From positions 62,001-126,000 of the forward strand of contig CACPQA010000003.1 in the NCBI GenBank assembly GCA_902635965.1: DNA of 64,000 nucleotides, written 5' to 3'. Source of the DNA: an uncultured Bacteroidota bacterium. Its GTDB lineage: Bacteria; Bacteroidota; Bacteroidia; Flavobacteriales; Flavobacteriaceae. The notes beneath the pieces were generated by a model that was given only the letters and a program-made list of their open reading frames with translations, had not been told where the DNA came from and made no database searches. Numbering within the stretch: position 1 is the first letter of the stretch; each line of letters starts with the position of its first letter. The position numbers were made by a program, and so were the translations under genes. Positions 34,572-45,389 of this stretch are shown here, piece after piece.

Positions 34572-35375
34572 ATGGAAAAAGTTGAGATAAAAGATCTTAT
34601 TGATTCAGGTGTGCATTTTGGTCACTTGACTAGGAAGTGGAACCCTAATATGTCGAATTTCATTTATTCCGAGAAAAATGGGATTCATATAATTAACCTT
34701 TACAAAACAACTGCAAAACTTCAAGAGGCATGTGAAGCACTTAAAAAGATAGCTTCTACTGGAAGAAAAATTCTATTTGTAGCTACAAAAAAACAGGCTA
34801 AGGATATTGTATCAGATTTAATGAAAGGTATTAATATGCCTTTCATAACTGAAAGATGGCCTGGTGGTATGCTGACAAATTTTGTTACCATCAGAAAAGC
34901 CGTAAAAAAAATGGCTTCGATTGATAGAATGAAAAAAGATGGGACATTTGAAACGCTTTCAAAAAAAGAAAGACTTCAAGTAGAGAGAAATAGGGCCAAG
35001 CTCGAAAAAAATTTAGGATCAATATCTGACATGACTAGACTTCCTGGGGCAATTTTTATAGTCGATGTTAAACGAGAAAATATTGCGGTTAAAGAATCAA
35101 ACAAACTTAAGATACCAATCTTTGCGATGGTTGATACAAATTCTGATCCAAGGGATATCGATTTTCCTATACCTTCTAATGACGACGCTTCAAAAGCAAT
35201 TAAAAAAATATTAACAATTGTTGTAGAAGCAATCAAAGAAGGTCTTGAATTGAGGCAGAATGAAAAAGATGCAGCAGCAAACTCTGAGTTAAAAGATTCA
35301 ACTAATACGTCTGAAATCAAGCCTGAAACAAGCAAACCTGACGAAAACATTGATTCAAAAAACGAAGATAAATAG
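34572..35375 (+). CDS. rpsB: 30S ribosomal protein S2
   Basis: Ribosomal protein S2, 267 residues. Conserved segments: DSGVHFGHLTRKWNPNM, NGIHIINLYKT, ERWPGGMLTNFVTIRKAVK, PGAIFIVDVKRENIAVKE and VDTNSDPRDIDFPIPSNDDA. After the core (about residue 230) there is a 35-residue, Glu/Asp/Ser-rich tail with no fold, common in Bacteroidota S2. It lies 25 bases before tsf, and the two form the usual rpsB-tsf pair. Confidence 0.96.
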   Translation: MEKVEIKDLIDSGVHFGHLTRKWNPNMSNFIYSEKNGIHIINLYKTTAKLQEACEALKKIASTGRKILFVATKKQAKDIVSDLMKGINMPFITERWPGGMLTNFVTIRKAVKKMASIDRMKKDGTFETLSKKERLQVERNRAKLEKNLGSISDMTRLPGAIFIVDVKRENIAVKESNKLKIPIFAMVDTNSDPRDIDFPIPSNDDASKAIKKILTIVVEAIKEGLELRQNEKDAAANSELKDSTNTSEIKPETSKPDENIDSKNEDK

Positions 35376-35400
35376 TTAAAAAACTAAATAATTTACATAT

Positions 35401-36222
35401 ATGAAAGTTTCCGCAACTGAGGTTAATGTTTTAAGAAAATCAACTGGTGCTGGCATGATGGATTGTAAAAAAGCTTTAATTGAAGCTAACGGGAATCATG
35501 AAAAGGCAATTGAAATATTGAGAAAAAAAGGCCAAAAAGTTGCGGCAAATAGAGCAGAAAGAGAATCTACTGAGGGTGTTGTTTTGTTGAAGATCAATGA
35601 AGAAAAAACGGAAGGAGTCATTATTTCTTTAAACTGTGAAACTGACTTTGTTGCTAAGAATAAAGATTTTTTAAATTTTGCTTCAGAAATTTTAAATCTC
35701 TCAGAAAACCATAATTCTATTGAGGAACTTTTAAATTCAAAAATTGGCAGTTTAAGTTTAGCAGATAAATTAGTTGAGCAAACTGGAATAATTGGAGAAA
35801 AAATTGAAATTGGAAATTTTAAAAAGCTGTCTGGAAAACATATTGGTGGTTATGTTCATGCTGGGAATAAAATAGCAGCTATGGTTGCACTTACTGGTTC
35901 CACTCCAGCTTCCGAAGAGGTATCAAAAAACGTTGCAATGCAAGTTGCAGCAATGAATCCACTGGCTCTAAATGAAAATTCCGTTGATTCTAGTATAATT
36001 GAGAAAGAAAGTGAAATTATAAAAGAGCAGTTGGTTAAAGAAGGAAAACCAGAAAATATTATTGACAATATTATGCTTGGAAAACTAAATCGATTCTACA
36101 AGGATATTACACTTTTAAAGCAATCATATATAAAAGATTCTAAAATTTCAGTTGAAGATTATGTAAAATCAATAGATAAAGGTCTAAGTATTGCATCATT
36201 TGTCAGGGTTTCCTTGGTTTAA
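35401..36222 (+). CDS. tsf: Elongation factor Ts
   Basis: EF-Ts, 273 residues, the nucleotide-exchange factor of EF-Tu. The N-terminal UBA-like domain holds VNVLRKSTGAGMMDCKKAL and IEILRKKGQKVAANRAERES; the Tu-contact segment VISLNCETDFVAKN is intact; the C-terminal domain contains AGNKIAAMVALTG and VAMQVAAMNPLALN. Length is typical. Last gene of the rplM operon; the convergent polA ends two bases downstream, which leaves no room for a separate terminator. Confidence 0.96.
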   Translation: MKVSATEVNVLRKSTGAGMMDCKKALIEANGNHEKAIEILRKKGQKVAANRAERESTEGVVLLKINEEKTEGVIISLNCETDFVAKNKDFLNFASEILNLSENHNSIEELLNSKIGSLSLADKLVEQTGIIGEKIEIGNFKKLSGKHIGGYVHAGNKIAAMVALTGSTPASEEVSKNVAMQVAAMNPLALNENSVDSSIIEKESEIIKEQLVKEGKPENIIDNIMLGKLNRFYKDITLLKQSYIKDSKISVEDYVKSIDKGLSIASFVRVSLV

Positions 36223-36224
36223 AA

Positions 36225-39029
36225 TTAGTGAGATTCAAGCCAGTTTTTGCCTATCCCTATGTCTACGACAAGTGGGACTTTAAGTTCTAAAGCATTTTCC
36301 ATCTCTGTTTTGACAATTTTAGTTAACACGTCTTTTTCTTCTTTAGGAACGTCAAAAACCAGCTCGTCATGGACCTGAAGGATCATTCTGCTTTGTAATT
36401 CCTGCTTATAAATTTTTTTATCGATTCGAATCATAGCTAATTTAATAATGTCTGCTGCTGATCCTTGTATAGGAGCATTTATCGCGGTTCTTTCAGCTGC
36501 TCCCCTGACTATAGCATTTTGAGAATTAATATCTTTTAAATATCTTTTTCTATTGAGTAATGTTGACACAAAACCATTTTCCCTCGCAAACTGGATTTGA
36601 GAGGACATATATTCCTTTAATTTCGGATAATTTTTATAATATGTGTCAATCATCTCCTTCGATTCAATTCTACTTAAATCTGTTTGTTGACTTAATCCAA
36701 AAGCAGACACACCGTAAATAATTCCAAAATTGACAGTTTTAGCATTTGATCTTTGCTGTCGCGTAACTTCATCCTCTGGAATATTATAAACTTTGGAAGC
36801 CGTTGATAGGTGAATATCTTTTCCGTTATTAAATGCTTTAATCATATTAAGATCATTGCTTAATGAAGCTATTATTCTTAGTTCAATTTGAGAATAATCT
36901 GCACAAATTATAAGATGATTTTTATCCCTAGGAATAAATGCCTTTCTAATTAGTTGACCTTTCTTAGTTCGAATAGGAATATTTTGTAAGTTAGGTTTAA
37001 TCGATGTTAACCTTCCTGTAGAGGCAACAGCTTGATTGAAAATAGTGTGAATTCTTTGTGTCTTGGTATTTATTTCCTCAGGCAAAGCTTTTACGTAGGT
37101 AGTTTGTAATTTGTTCAAAGATCGCCAGTTAAGAATGTCATCAATTATTTTGTGTTTTTTAGCAAGTAATGAGAGCACTTCCTCAGATGTAGAGTATTGA
37201 CCAGTTCTTGTTTTTTTTGGTTTATCAACTAAATTTAATTTTTCAAATAAAATTACACCTAACTGTTTTGGTGACGACAGATTGAAAACTTCACCAGCGC
37301 TTTCAAAAATAATTTTTTCGAGTTCAGTTATCTCCTCACCTAAATCGACTTCCATTTGTTCTAAAAATGTTGAGTTCAAATTAAATCCCTCACACTCCAT
37401 TTTAGACAACACATTTATTAATGGAAATTCAACTTCATTTAAAAGTTTTTCATTTTGAGAATCTTTATTTATTTGGTCTAAACAGTCTTTAAGTTGGAGT
37501 GTAATATCTGCATCCTCTACTGCATATTCTTTTTGATCGATAACTAAAACATCTCTCATGTTTTTCTGATGCTTACCTTTAGGGCCAATTAAGTCCGAAA
37601 TTGGCTTACATTTATAATTTAAATACTTTTCAGCTAAAAAATCTAAATTATGTCGCCCATCAGGATTTATTAAGTAATGAGCAATCATTGTGTCATAGAT
37701 AGGTCCTTGAACATACACTGAATAATTAGATAAAATTTTAATATCATATTTTAAATTATGACCAATTTTCATAATTTTTTCACTTTCAAAAAAAGGCTTA
37801 AGCTTTGAAATAAGAACTTGACATTGATTTCTATTTTCAGGAAACGGTAGATAATATCCAGTACCTTTTTCCCATGAAAATGCAATGCCAACCAATTCTG
37901 CATTTAAGGCATCTAAACTGGTTGTTTCTGTATCAAAGGACACTGTATTTAGTTGCAACAATTTGCTCAAAAATAAATCGAATCCCAAACTTGTATTTAT
38001 CGTTTGATAGAAATGTTTCTGGGTATCTAGGTTTTTGAGTGCACGACTCTCCTTTTCCTCTGATTTTTCAAACATATTTGTCTGTATTGCACTCTTTTCC
38101 TCTGATTTTTCAGTTTTTTTCAAATCAACTAAATCAGTATTAGAACCCAAAAAAACTTTTTGTATAGTTTCTTTAATTCTCTTAAATTCAAGTTCATCAA
38201 AAATTACATTTAGCTTGTCAAAGTCGGGGTGTTCTAATTTAAACTTTGTCCTTTCAAATTCCACTGGAACATCCAAAATAATTCTGGCAAGTTTTTTTGA
38301 AAGTAACCCTAAGCCTTTATTAGCCTCAATTTTTTCTCTTAGTTTACCTTTTATTTTATTGGTATTTTCTAATAAATTTTCAATACTCCCAAATTCTTTA
38401 ATGAATTTTTTTGCTGTCTTATCTCCAACTCCTTGAAGACCAGGAATGTTATCTACACTATCCCCAACCATTCCAAGATAATCAATTACTTGCTTTGGAT
38501 TTTCAATTTCAAATTTTTTATTGACTTCCTCTATACCCATTATTTCAACATCGTTACCCATACGTGCAGGACGGTATATAAATATATTTTTAGTAACCAA
38601 TTGAGCAAAGTCTTTATCTGGCGTCACCATGAAAACATTAAAACCATCCTTCTCGGCTTTTTTGGCTAGAGTTCCAATTATGTCATCTGCTTCATATCCC
38701 TCTAATTCTATCGATGGAATATCCATAGCATTTAGTATTGCTTTAATGTATGGAATTCCTAAAGTTATGGCCTCAGGTGTTTCTAAACGATTTGCCTTGT
38801 AGTCAGGAAAAATGTCGGATCTACTTACTGAACCACCTTTATCAAAACAAACTGCAATGTATTGTGGTTTTTCCCTTTTAAATAAATCTAGCAAAGAGTT
38901 CATAAATCCGTAAATTGCAGACGTATTTAAGCCATTAGAATTTACAATGGGGTTTTTAATAAAAGCGTAGTATCCTCTAAAAATCAACGCATAAGCATCG
39001 ATAAAAAATATTTTTTTCTTTTCTTGCAT
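36225..39029 (-). CDS. polA: DNA polymerase I
   Basis: DNA polymerase I, 934 residues with all three domains. 5' nuclease: FFIDAYALIFRGYYAF at the start and PGLQGVGDKTAKKFIKEFGS near 205. 3'-5' exonuclease: SFDTETTSLDALN near 370, with the Asp/Glu metal ligands kept, so proofreading is likely active. Polymerase: motif A ADYSQIELRIIASLSND, the O-helix KTVNFGIIYGVSAFGL with Phe at the ddNTP-discriminating site, and motif C LQVHDELVFDVP. It acts in repair and Okazaki-fragment processing. Monocistronic; divergent from tadA with 111 bases between. Confidence 0.97.
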   Translation of the reverse strand: MQEKKKIFFIDAYALIFRGYYAFIKNPIVNSNGLNTSAIYGFMNSLLDLFKREKPQYIAVCFDKGGSVSRSDIFPDYKANRLETPEAITLGIPYIKAILNAMDIPSIELEGYEADDIIGTLAKKAEKDGFNVFMVTPDKDFAQLVTKNIFIYRPARMGNDVEIMGIEEVNKKFEIENPKQVIDYLGMVGDSVDNIPGLQGVGDKTAKKFIKEFGSIENLLENTNKIKGKLREKIEANKGLGLLSKKLARIILDVPVEFERTKFKLEHPDFDKLNVIFDELEFKRIKETIQKVFLGSNTDLVDLKKTEKSEEKSAIQTNMFEKSEEKESRALKNLDTQKHFYQTINTSLGFDLFLSKLLQLNTVSFDTETTSLDALNAELVGIAFSWEKGTGYYLPFPENRNQCQVLISKLKPFFESEKIMKIGHNLKYDIKILSNYSVYVQGPIYDTMIAHYLINPDGRHNLDFLAEKYLNYKCKPISDLIGPKGKHQKNMRDVLVIDQKEYAVEDADITLQLKDCLDQINKDSQNEKLLNEVEFPLINVLSKMECEGFNLNSTFLEQMEVDLGEEITELEKIIFESAGEVFNLSSPKQLGVILFEKLNLVDKPKKTRTGQYSTSEEVLSLLAKKHKIIDDILNWRSLNKLQTTYVKALPEEINTKTQRIHTIFNQAVASTGRLTSIKPNLQNIPIRTKKGQLIRKAFIPRDKNHLIICADYSQIELRIIASLSNDLNMIKAFNNGKDIHLSTASKVYNIPEDEVTRQQRSNAKTVNFGIIYGVSAFGLSQQTDLSRIESKEMIDTYYKNYPKLKEYMSSQIQFARENGFVSTLLNRKRYLKDINSQNAIVRGAAERTAINAPIQGSAADIIKLAMIRIDKKIYKQELQSRMILQVHDELVFDVPKEEKDVLTKIVKTEMENALELKVPLVVDIGIGKNWLESH

Positions 39030-39140
39030 TAGGTAATTCCTAAATTGATTTTATACGTTTTTTTATTTTATATAACTAGTTTAAATTATATTTCAATCTT
39101 AGAAACTAATTTAAACTAAATAAACATAATTAATTTTTAA

Positions 39141-39611
39141 ATGAGTGATCAATTTTTAAAAGATAAGTATTTTATGAGTAGAGCCCTTGAGGAAGCAAAA
39201 TTAGCTTTTCAAAAAGGAGAAATACCAGTTGGCGCGGTAATTACAAATAAAGAGAAAATAATTTCAAGGGCTTATAACATGACCGAACAGTTAAGCGACG
39301 TGACTGCACATGCTGAAATACTAGCTATAACTTCCGCATCAAACTTTATTGGAGGGAAATACCTTTTAGGATGTACTATTTACGTTACATTAGAACCTTG
39401 TGTGATGTGTGCAGCAGCTATTAAACATTCACAAATTTATCGCATAGTTTATGCTGCTTCAAACACTAACAAAATTAGAGGGTTTAAACCACACAAGTTT
39501 TTCCACGACAATGTTATTACAAAAGGCGGAGTTTTGAAAGCTGAATCAGAAGAATTATTAAATCGTTTTTTTAAAAAAAAGCGTAATTATAATAATCTAA
39601 AATTAAACTAA
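39141..39611 (+). CDS. tadA: tRNA adenosine(34) deaminase
   Basis: A 156-residue zinc deaminase of the TadA type, which converts adenosine 34 of tRNA to inosine for wobble decoding. Zinc ligands are His57 (in TAHAEILA, with catalytic Glu59), Cys87 and Cys90 (EPCVMCAAAI). The segment KGEIPVGAVI near residue 25 and the C-terminal RFFKKKR fit TadA better than cytidine or guanine deaminases. Its 3' end overlaps the convergent cold-shock gene by nine bases. Confidence 0.9.
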   Translation: MSDQFLKDKYFMSRALEEAKLAFQKGEIPVGAVITNKEKIISRAYNMTEQLSDVTAHAEILAITSASNFIGGKYLLGCTIYVTLEPCVMCAAAIKHSQIYRIVYAASNTNKIRGFKPHKFFHDNVITKGGVLKAESEELLNRFFKKKRNYNNLKLN

Positions 39612-39794
39612 TTGAATATTCGTAGCGGTTTTACCTCTTTCCCCTTCTTCAATTACGTATTCAACTTTATCACCTTCAGTTATTTTTAAACCATTTAATG
39701 AAGTGACGTGCACAAAAACATCTTCACCAGTTTCATCGTCAACAATAAATCCATAACCTTTTGAGGAATTAAAAAATTTAACTTTTCCTAACAT
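39603..39794 (-). CDS. Cold-shock protein
   Basis: A 63-residue CspA-type protein, a single cold-shock domain that binds single-stranded RNA and DNA. RNP1 is GKVKFFNSSKGYGFI and RNP2 is DVFVHVTSL; both aromatic patches are kept. The C-terminal GERGKTATNIQLV closes the OB barrel. Monocistronic; 132 bases of AT-rich spacer separate it from the next gene upstream. Whether it is cold-induced cannot be seen. Confidence 0.93.
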   Translation of the reverse strand: MLGKVKFFNSSKGYGFIVDDETGEDVFVHVTSLNGLKITEGDKVEYVIEEGERGKTATNIQLV

Positions 39795-39926
39795 TTAAAT
39801 AAATATAGCTACGAATATACGCTATTGAATTGGTATCTTGAATTATGTTTTTAATAAATTTATTATTTTAAATATTTTTTATCAAAAAGGGCTTTATCAC
39901 TAAAATAATTTAAGCATTATTAAAAA

Positions 39927-40151
39927 TTATTCTTTTTTCTTTAATTTTTTGTAATCAAGAGTGTACTTTGTAAGGTCTTTTCCTTTATATCTGTGATATA
40001 GAAAGACTGGTAAGTACAAAAAACTAAGTGTAAAAACTGAAAATCCAATCAGTATTTCACTCTTATTACTAGGCTCATTTTCTTTTAGATATAAACCATA
40101 AAAAAGTGAAATTATCAAACTCCAAAATAAAATATTGAGAAAAACCCTCAT
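39927..40151 (-). CDS. Small two-helix membrane protein
   Basis: A 74-residue unrecognised membrane protein. Two hydrophobic helices (about residues 4-20 and 34-53) flank a short polar loop, and the C-terminus is strongly basic ([20 protein letters not shown]), so both ends probably face the cytoplasm. It overlaps the stop of aspS by four bases (ATGA) and is certainly co-transcribed with it. No function can be assigned. Confidence 0.75.
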   Translation of the reverse strand: MRVFLNILFWSLIISLFYGLYLKENEPSNKSEILIGFSVFTLSFLYLPVFLYHRYKGKDLTKYTLDYKKLKKKE

Positions 40152-41908
40152 TTATTGATTGGTTTATTAAATTTTAAATTTAATTCTTCAAGCTGTTTCT
40201 CACTGACCGTGGAAGGTGAATTCAACATAATGTCTTTGCCTTGATTATTTTTAGGAAAAGCAATGAAGTCTCTGATTGACTCATTTCCATTTAAAATGGC
40301 TACAAGTCTGTCAAAACCAATAGCAATGCCCCCATGGGGAGGAGCACCATATTTAAATGAATTTATTAGAAATCCAAATTGATCATTAGATTCCTTTTCA
40401 GAAAGACCAAGAATTTTAAAAATTTTTCTTTGAATATTTTCATTATGGATTCTAATAGATCCTCCTCCAATTTCATTTCCATTTAAAACCAAATCATATG
40501 CTTTTGATTTTACTAGATTTGGATTTTTGTCTAATAAACCCAAATCTTCATCTTTAGGTGCTGTAAAAGGATGATGGACAGAATCAAATCCATTTTTCTC
40601 TTCGTTCCAATTAAATAGAGGAAAATCAGTTATCCACAAAGGGGCAAAATCTTTATTATTTTTGAAATTTAAACGGTTTGCAATTTCTATCCTCAATATT
40701 GATAGTTGTTTGTAAACTTCAGTTTTTGGACCTGAAATAACAAGCATTAAATCACCAGGTTTACAAACTAAAATCTTTGCCCACATGGACAAATCTTTTG
40801 AGTTGAAAAATTTATCAACAGACGACTTGAAAGTTCTATTTTCATTATATTTCACCCAGACGATACCGTTTGCTCCTTCTTCATGAGATTTACTAAAATC
40901 GATTAAATCATCAATTTGTTTTCGTGAAAAATTTGCTCCATTTGGTACTGATAGTCCCAAAACTACTTCTTGAGAATCAAAAATTTTAAAATTTTTACCC
41001 TGTGCAACCTCATTTAAATTACCGAATTCCATACCATATCGAATATCAGGTTTATCAGACCCGTATTTTTTAATAGCTTCAGAATATGTCATTCTTGTGA
41101 ATGAATTCAATTCAACGCCTTTAAACTTTTTAATTATAAATTTTATTAGTTCTTCAAATTCGTTTAAAACGTCCTCTTCACTAACAAATGACATCTCACA
41201 GTCGATTTGAGTAAATTCAGGCTGTCTATCGGATCTTAAATCTTCATCTCTAAAACATTTCACTATTTGGAAATATTTATCCATACCAGATACCATCAAA
41301 AGTTGTTTGAAAGTTTGAGGTGACTGTGGTAAAGCATAGAAGTCACCTTTATTCATCCTTGAAGGAACAATAAAATCTCTCGCACCTTCAGGTGTAGATT
41401 TTATTAAATATGGAGTTTCAACTTCAACAAACTCTTTTGAAACAAGGAATTTTCTTATTTCTAGGCTAAGATTTGATCTCATAAGTAGATTTTTTTGAAT
41501 CACTGGTCTTCTAATGTCCAAGTACCTATATTTCATTCTTAGCTCTTCACCACCATCTGTATTATTTTCTATTGTAAAGGGTGGAGTGGTAGATTCATTT
41601 AAAACATCTAAAGAGCTTGCTAAAATTTCAATGTCACCCGTTTTGATATCTGGATTTTTAGATTCTCTTTCGATAACTTTTCCTTCAATTTGAATTACAT
41701 ATTCTCTATGGATTTTCCTCACTTTATCCATAAATTCAATACTTGATCTCTTTTCATCAAAAATAATCTGAGTAATTCCGTACCTATCTCTTAGATCAAT
41801 CCACAAAACAAAACCTTTATCCCTTATACGACTAACCCAACCAGCTAGGGTGACTATTTCTCCTACATTAGAAATAGTTAATTCGCCGCAATTTGATGTT
41901 CTAAACAT
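40148..41908 (-). CDS. aspS: Aspartyl-tRNA synthetase
   Basis: Aspartyl-tRNA synthetase, 586 residues, bacterial type with the large insertion domain. The N-terminal OB-fold anticodon-binding domain begins at [20 protein letters not shown]; class II motif 2 is [18 protein letters not shown]; motif 3 is [13 protein letters not shown] with the ATP-binding Arg; the GAD insertion lies at about 290-410. There is no asparagine-specific feature that can be read with confidence, so discriminating status is open. Followed in operon by the small membrane protein. Confidence 0.97.
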   Translation of the reverse strand: MFRTSNCGELTISNVGEIVTLAGWVSRIRDKGFVLWIDLRDRYGITQIIFDEKRSSIEFMDKVRKIHREYVIQIEGKVIERESKNPDIKTGDIEILASSLDVLNESTTPPFTIENNTDGGEELRMKYRYLDIRRPVIQKNLLMRSNLSLEIRKFLVSKEFVEVETPYLIKSTPEGARDFIVPSRMNKGDFYALPQSPQTFKQLLMVSGMDKYFQIVKCFRDEDLRSDRQPEFTQIDCEMSFVSEEDVLNEFEELIKFIIKKFKGVELNSFTRMTYSEAIKKYGSDKPDIRYGMEFGNLNEVAQGKNFKIFDSQEVVLGLSVPNGANFSRKQIDDLIDFSKSHEEGANGIVWVKYNENRTFKSSVDKFFNSKDLSMWAKILVCKPGDLMLVISGPKTEVYKQLSILRIEIANRLNFKNNKDFAPLWITDFPLFNWNEEKNGFDSVHHPFTAPKDEDLGLLDKNPNLVKSKAYDLVLNGNEIGGGSIRIHNENIQRKIFKILGLSEKESNDQFGFLINSFKYGAPPHGGIAIGFDRLVAILNGNESIRDFIAFPKNNQGKDIMLNSPSTVSEKQLEELNLKFNKPINK

Positions 41909-41938
41909 ATGAGAGGTTTTACTTGCAATTTAGTTCAT

Positions 41939-44900
41939 TTATAATTCTCTTAAAGAATAAAAATATAATTTGATTCTGTAAACCAGATAAAAACTTATAG
42001 GCACTATAACAAGTGTCAGAAAAGTAGCAAAAGTTAATCCAAAAATAACGGTCCAACATAACGGACCCCAAAATACAACTGTATCACCTCCAACAAAAAA
42101 GTTTGGATTCCATTCAGAAACTAGGGAAAAAAAGTTAATATTTAAACCTGTTGCCAAAGGGATTAATCCTAAAATAGTAGTTATAGCGGTTAGTAAAACA
42201 GGTCTTAACCTTGCTGCCCCACCACTAATTACAGAATTTTTAAAATCCTCGATTTGAAGGGGTTTGTCAGCCTGAATTCCCAAATCTAATTTCTTTCTTT
42301 GAACAAGCAGATTGGTATAATCAATCAAAACAACTCCGTTGTTTACAACAATTCCAGATAAGGAGATGATACCCATCATAGTCATCATAATTACAAAAGG
42401 CATATTGAAAATACTTATCCCATAAAGCACTCCTGTGAAACTTAAAAAAATTGATAAAAGTATAATTAGGGGATTTGAAATCGAATTGAATTGAAGAACA
42501 AGAAGAAAAAGAATTAGGCCTAATGCGGTAAAAAGAGCGCTAACTAAAAAAGACATGTTTTTTTCTTGTTCTGCAATTTCACCAGTAAATGAGTAACTAA
42601 CATTACTTTTAAAACCCTCAAAACCTGTTTCAATTGCTTTTTTCACGTTTAAAAACACTTCATTGGCATTATAACCCGCTAAAATTGGAGAATAAACCGT
42701 TACTACCCTACTCAAATCTTTGTGTTTTATCGCACTAAAAGAATTAGCATTTTTTAACTTTACAGTTGCGCTTATGGGTACTTCTTTAATTTTCCCATTT
42801 GATTGGTCACGAAACACAATGTATTGGTCAAGAAGGCTCTCAGAATTTTTTCTGTATTTTTCCTCAAATCTAACATTTATATCATAATCCTCTCCATTTT
42901 TTTTGTAAACTCCGGCTTTAGCGCCAAACAAAGAATTTCTTAGCTGCTGTCCAATTTGTCCAGCATAAACTCCCAAACTCCCAGACTTTTTTCTATCAAT
43001 CTCAACTTCAATTCCAGGTTTACTTTTGTTAACATCTATTTTTACTTGTTCAACACCAGGGATGTTTTCATTATTAATGAATTGCCTTAAATTCTTTGCA
43101 ATATTTATTAATTCATTATAATCATTTCCCTTTATTTCAATATTTATAGGATATCCTGCAGGAGGACCAGATGCCTCTTTTTCAACCGATATAGCAATTC
43201 CAGGGAACTTGTCTTTAAGAATTATTTGAATGTCCCTTCTCATTTCTTCACTAGAAAGGCCATTCCTTAACTTGAACTCACTCATTGTCAGTGTTATCTT
43301 TGACTTGTGAGGCATATCCTGGTCACCTCCTCTATCAGTCTCAGGATTTTGAGCCCCTAATCCGACCATAACAACATTTGAATCAATCATAAAATTCTTA
43401 CCACTCTTATAATATTTTTTGTCGTAGATAATTTTTGCCACTTCCTTTTCAATTAATTTGCTTGTTTGATTCGTTTTTTGAATGGATGTTCCTTCTGGAT
43501 ATTCCATGTAAACAAAAATTTGTTGAGGTTCATTTTCTGGGAAAAACTCAACTTTTGGAGAAGCAATTCCAAGAATAATGAATGAGGAAAATAATAATCC
43601 AATCGTACCAAATAAAAAATAAAAGGGTTTTTTACTGGACAAAGCAAAAGTTAAAAATCTTTTATATTTCCTTTCAAGTTTATAAAGAAACACTTCTTGA
43701 AAATATATTGTCCAATCTTTAATTAAATACTTATACACCCATAATAGAATAGTAGATAAAATCATAATCGTACCAAGTGCCCTAAAAACACCAATATTAA
43801 AAACTAAGATTATTCCTATTCCCCCCAAGATCAAACTGAGTCTTTTAAGACTCTTTAGTGATATTTCATTTTTATCAATTTTCATGAATTTTGAAACTAG
43901 CATTGAGTTAAAGAAGATGGCTACAACAAGAGAAGAACCCAGAACAATTGAGAGTGTGATAGGAAAAAAAATCATAAATTCACCAATAACTCCTGGCCAG
44001 AAACCTAAGGGTAGAAATGCAGCTACTGTAGTAGCTGTTGAAATAATTATCGGATATGCTATTTCACCAATCCCTTTTTTTGCAGCCTCAGTGGAATTCA
44101 TTTTATCTTTTTCCATTAACCTATATGCATTTTCAACCACCACAATTCCGTTATCGACAAGCATTCCAAGCCCCATAATGAGACCAAAAAGAACCATTGT
44201 ATTGATAGTTTCCCCTAAAAAGCCAATTACAACAAAAGACATAAGCATTGACATTGGGATTGCAAAGCCAACAAACAATGCATTTCTAAAACCAAGGAAA
44301 AACATCAGTACAGTTATTACCAATATAACCCCAAAAACAATGTTATTAGCTAAATCAGAAACTAGATTTTTTGTAATATCAGATTGATCATTTGAAATAG
44401 TTACATTTATTAAGGATGGGAATTCATTCTTTTTCACTTTTTCGACAAGTTGTCTTATTTTTTCAACGCTTTTGATCAAATTTTTTCCAGATCTTTTCTT
44501 AACATCTAAAACGATTGAATTTTTTCCGTCAGATCTAGCGTAGGAATTAATCTCCTTTTCTTTAAAAGTTATCTTTGAAATATCCCCAAGAAAAACTGTC
44601 CCGTCTTGATTTTTAACCACAAATTTTTCTAAATCTTCTGGATTTTTAATTTCACCTATTACTCTGATATTTCTTCTTAGACCGTTACCTTCAATATTAC
44701 CTGCAGAAATAGTATTATTTCCTCTTTGTATACAATTTACAACATCATCGAAAGAAACGGTTGCCGCAACCATTTTGATTAAATCTAATGATACTTCTAC
44801 TTCGAAATCTTGAACACCCCGCAAGGAAACTTCCTTAATTTCGGCCATTTGCTCAATTTTGTCCTTTAAAACCTCTCCATAAATTTTCATTTCTTTTCGA

Positions 44901-45382
44901 GGAATATTCCCACTTAATCCGATATTTAGAATAGGAACTTCTTCTGAAATACTATACTCAAATACAGCAGGTTCTATTTTTGCACCATTAAAAATTGGCC
45001 AATCAGCTTGAGCAGTTACTGCGTCAACTTTGTCTTGGACATCATTTTTTGCTTTCTCTTTTAAAATATTTTCATCAAACTCAATGGTTATTAACGAAAT
45101 ATTCTCTTGAGATGTTGATTTAATTCCAACCAAATTTGAAACACCCTTGAGTTCTTCCTCTAATTGGTCAGTGATTAATCTTTCAACGTCCTCAGCAGTA
45201 TTCCCGGGATAAACTGAACTTACGAAAATAACATTGCTATTTATTTCTGGGAAGTTCTCTCTGGGTAAGCTTATATATGAAGAAAATCCGAGTATAAAAA
45301 AAATGAAAATTAAAACATAAACTACAGTACTATGGTCAATAGCCCATGAGGAGGGTAAAAATTCTTTAAAGCCTTTATTCAT
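41939..45382 (-). CDS. RND efflux transporter, inner-membrane pump
   Basis: A 1147-residue RND-family pump (AcrB-like). The N-terminal helix, periplasmic porter domain, GLGMLVDNGIVVVENAYRLM in TM4 with the proton-relay Asp (the second Asp of AcrB is Asn), and the C-terminal GIVVNNGVVLIDYTN are all present. It is about 100 residues longer than AcrB: between TM6 and the second porter half (about residues 500-570) are two extra hydrophobic helices. I use the ATG at 45382; an in-frame TTG at 45388 is less likely. Eight bases after the adaptor gene. Substrates are unknown; drugs, bile-like compounds or lipids are possible. Confidence 0.92.
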   Translation of the reverse strand: MNKGFKEFLPSSWAIDHSTVVYVLIFIFFILGFSSYISLPRENFPEINSNVIFVSSVYPGNTAEDVERLITDQLEEELKGVSNLVGIKSTSQENISLITIEFDENILKEKAKNDVQDKVDAVTAQADWPIFNGAKIEPAVFEYSISEEVPILNIGLSGNIPRKEMKIYGEVLKDKIEQMAEIKEVSLRGVQDFEVEVSLDLIKMVAATVSFDDVVNCIQRGNNTISAGNIEGNGLRRNIRVIGEIKNPEDLEKFVVKNQDGTVFLGDISKITFKEKEINSYARSDGKNSIVLDVKKRSGKNLIKSVEKIRQLVEKVKKNEFPSLINVTISNDQSDITKNLVSDLANNIVFGVILVITVLMFFLGFRNALFVGFAIPMSMLMSFVVIGFLGETINTMVLFGLIMGLGMLVDNGIVVVENAYRLMEKDKMNSTEAAKKGIGEIAYPIIISTATTVAAFLPLGFWPGVIGEFMIFFPITLSIVLGSSLVVAIFFNSMLVSKFMKIDKNEISLKSLKRLSLILGGIGIILVFNIGVFRALGTIMILSTILLWVYKYLIKDWTIYFQEVFLYKLERKYKRFLTFALSSKKPFYFLFGTIGLLFSSFIILGIASPKVEFFPENEPQQIFVYMEYPEGTSIQKTNQTSKLIEKEVAKIIYDKKYYKSGKNFMIDSNVVMVGLGAQNPETDRGGDQDMPHKSKITLTMSEFKLRNGLSSEEMRRDIQIILKDKFPGIAISVEKEASGPPAGYPINIEIKGNDYNELINIAKNLRQFINNENIPGVEQVKIDVNKSKPGIEVEIDRKKSGSLGVYAGQIGQQLRNSLFGAKAGVYKKNGEDYDINVRFEEKYRKNSESLLDQYIVFRDQSNGKIKEVPISATVKLKNANSFSAIKHKDLSRVVTVYSPILAGYNANEVFLNVKKAIETGFEGFKSNVSYSFTGEIAEQEKNMSFLVSALFTALGLILFLLVLQFNSISNPLIILLSIFLSFTGVLYGISIFNMPFVIMMTMMGIISLSGIVVNNGVVLIDYTNLLVQRKKLDLGIQADKPLQIEDFKNSVISGGAARLRPVLLTAITTILGLIPLATGLNINFFSLVSEWNPNFFVGGDTVVFWGPLCWTVIFGLTFATFLTLVIVPISFYLVYRIKLYFYSLREL

Positions 45383-45389
45383 AATCAAC

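Noticed and set aside
34976-35350. 124-codon minus-strand frame inside rpsB
   Set aside because: Antisense shadow: Ser/Phe/Leu-rich translation with no motif, while rpsB on the other strand is certain.
38035-38669. Plus-strand frames inside polA
   Set aside because: Antisense shadows; polA motifs on the other strand account for the region.
43884-44387. 167-codon plus-strand frame inside the RND pump gene
   Set aside because: Antisense of conserved membrane-helix codons; no known family, no promoter, and the RND frame is certain.
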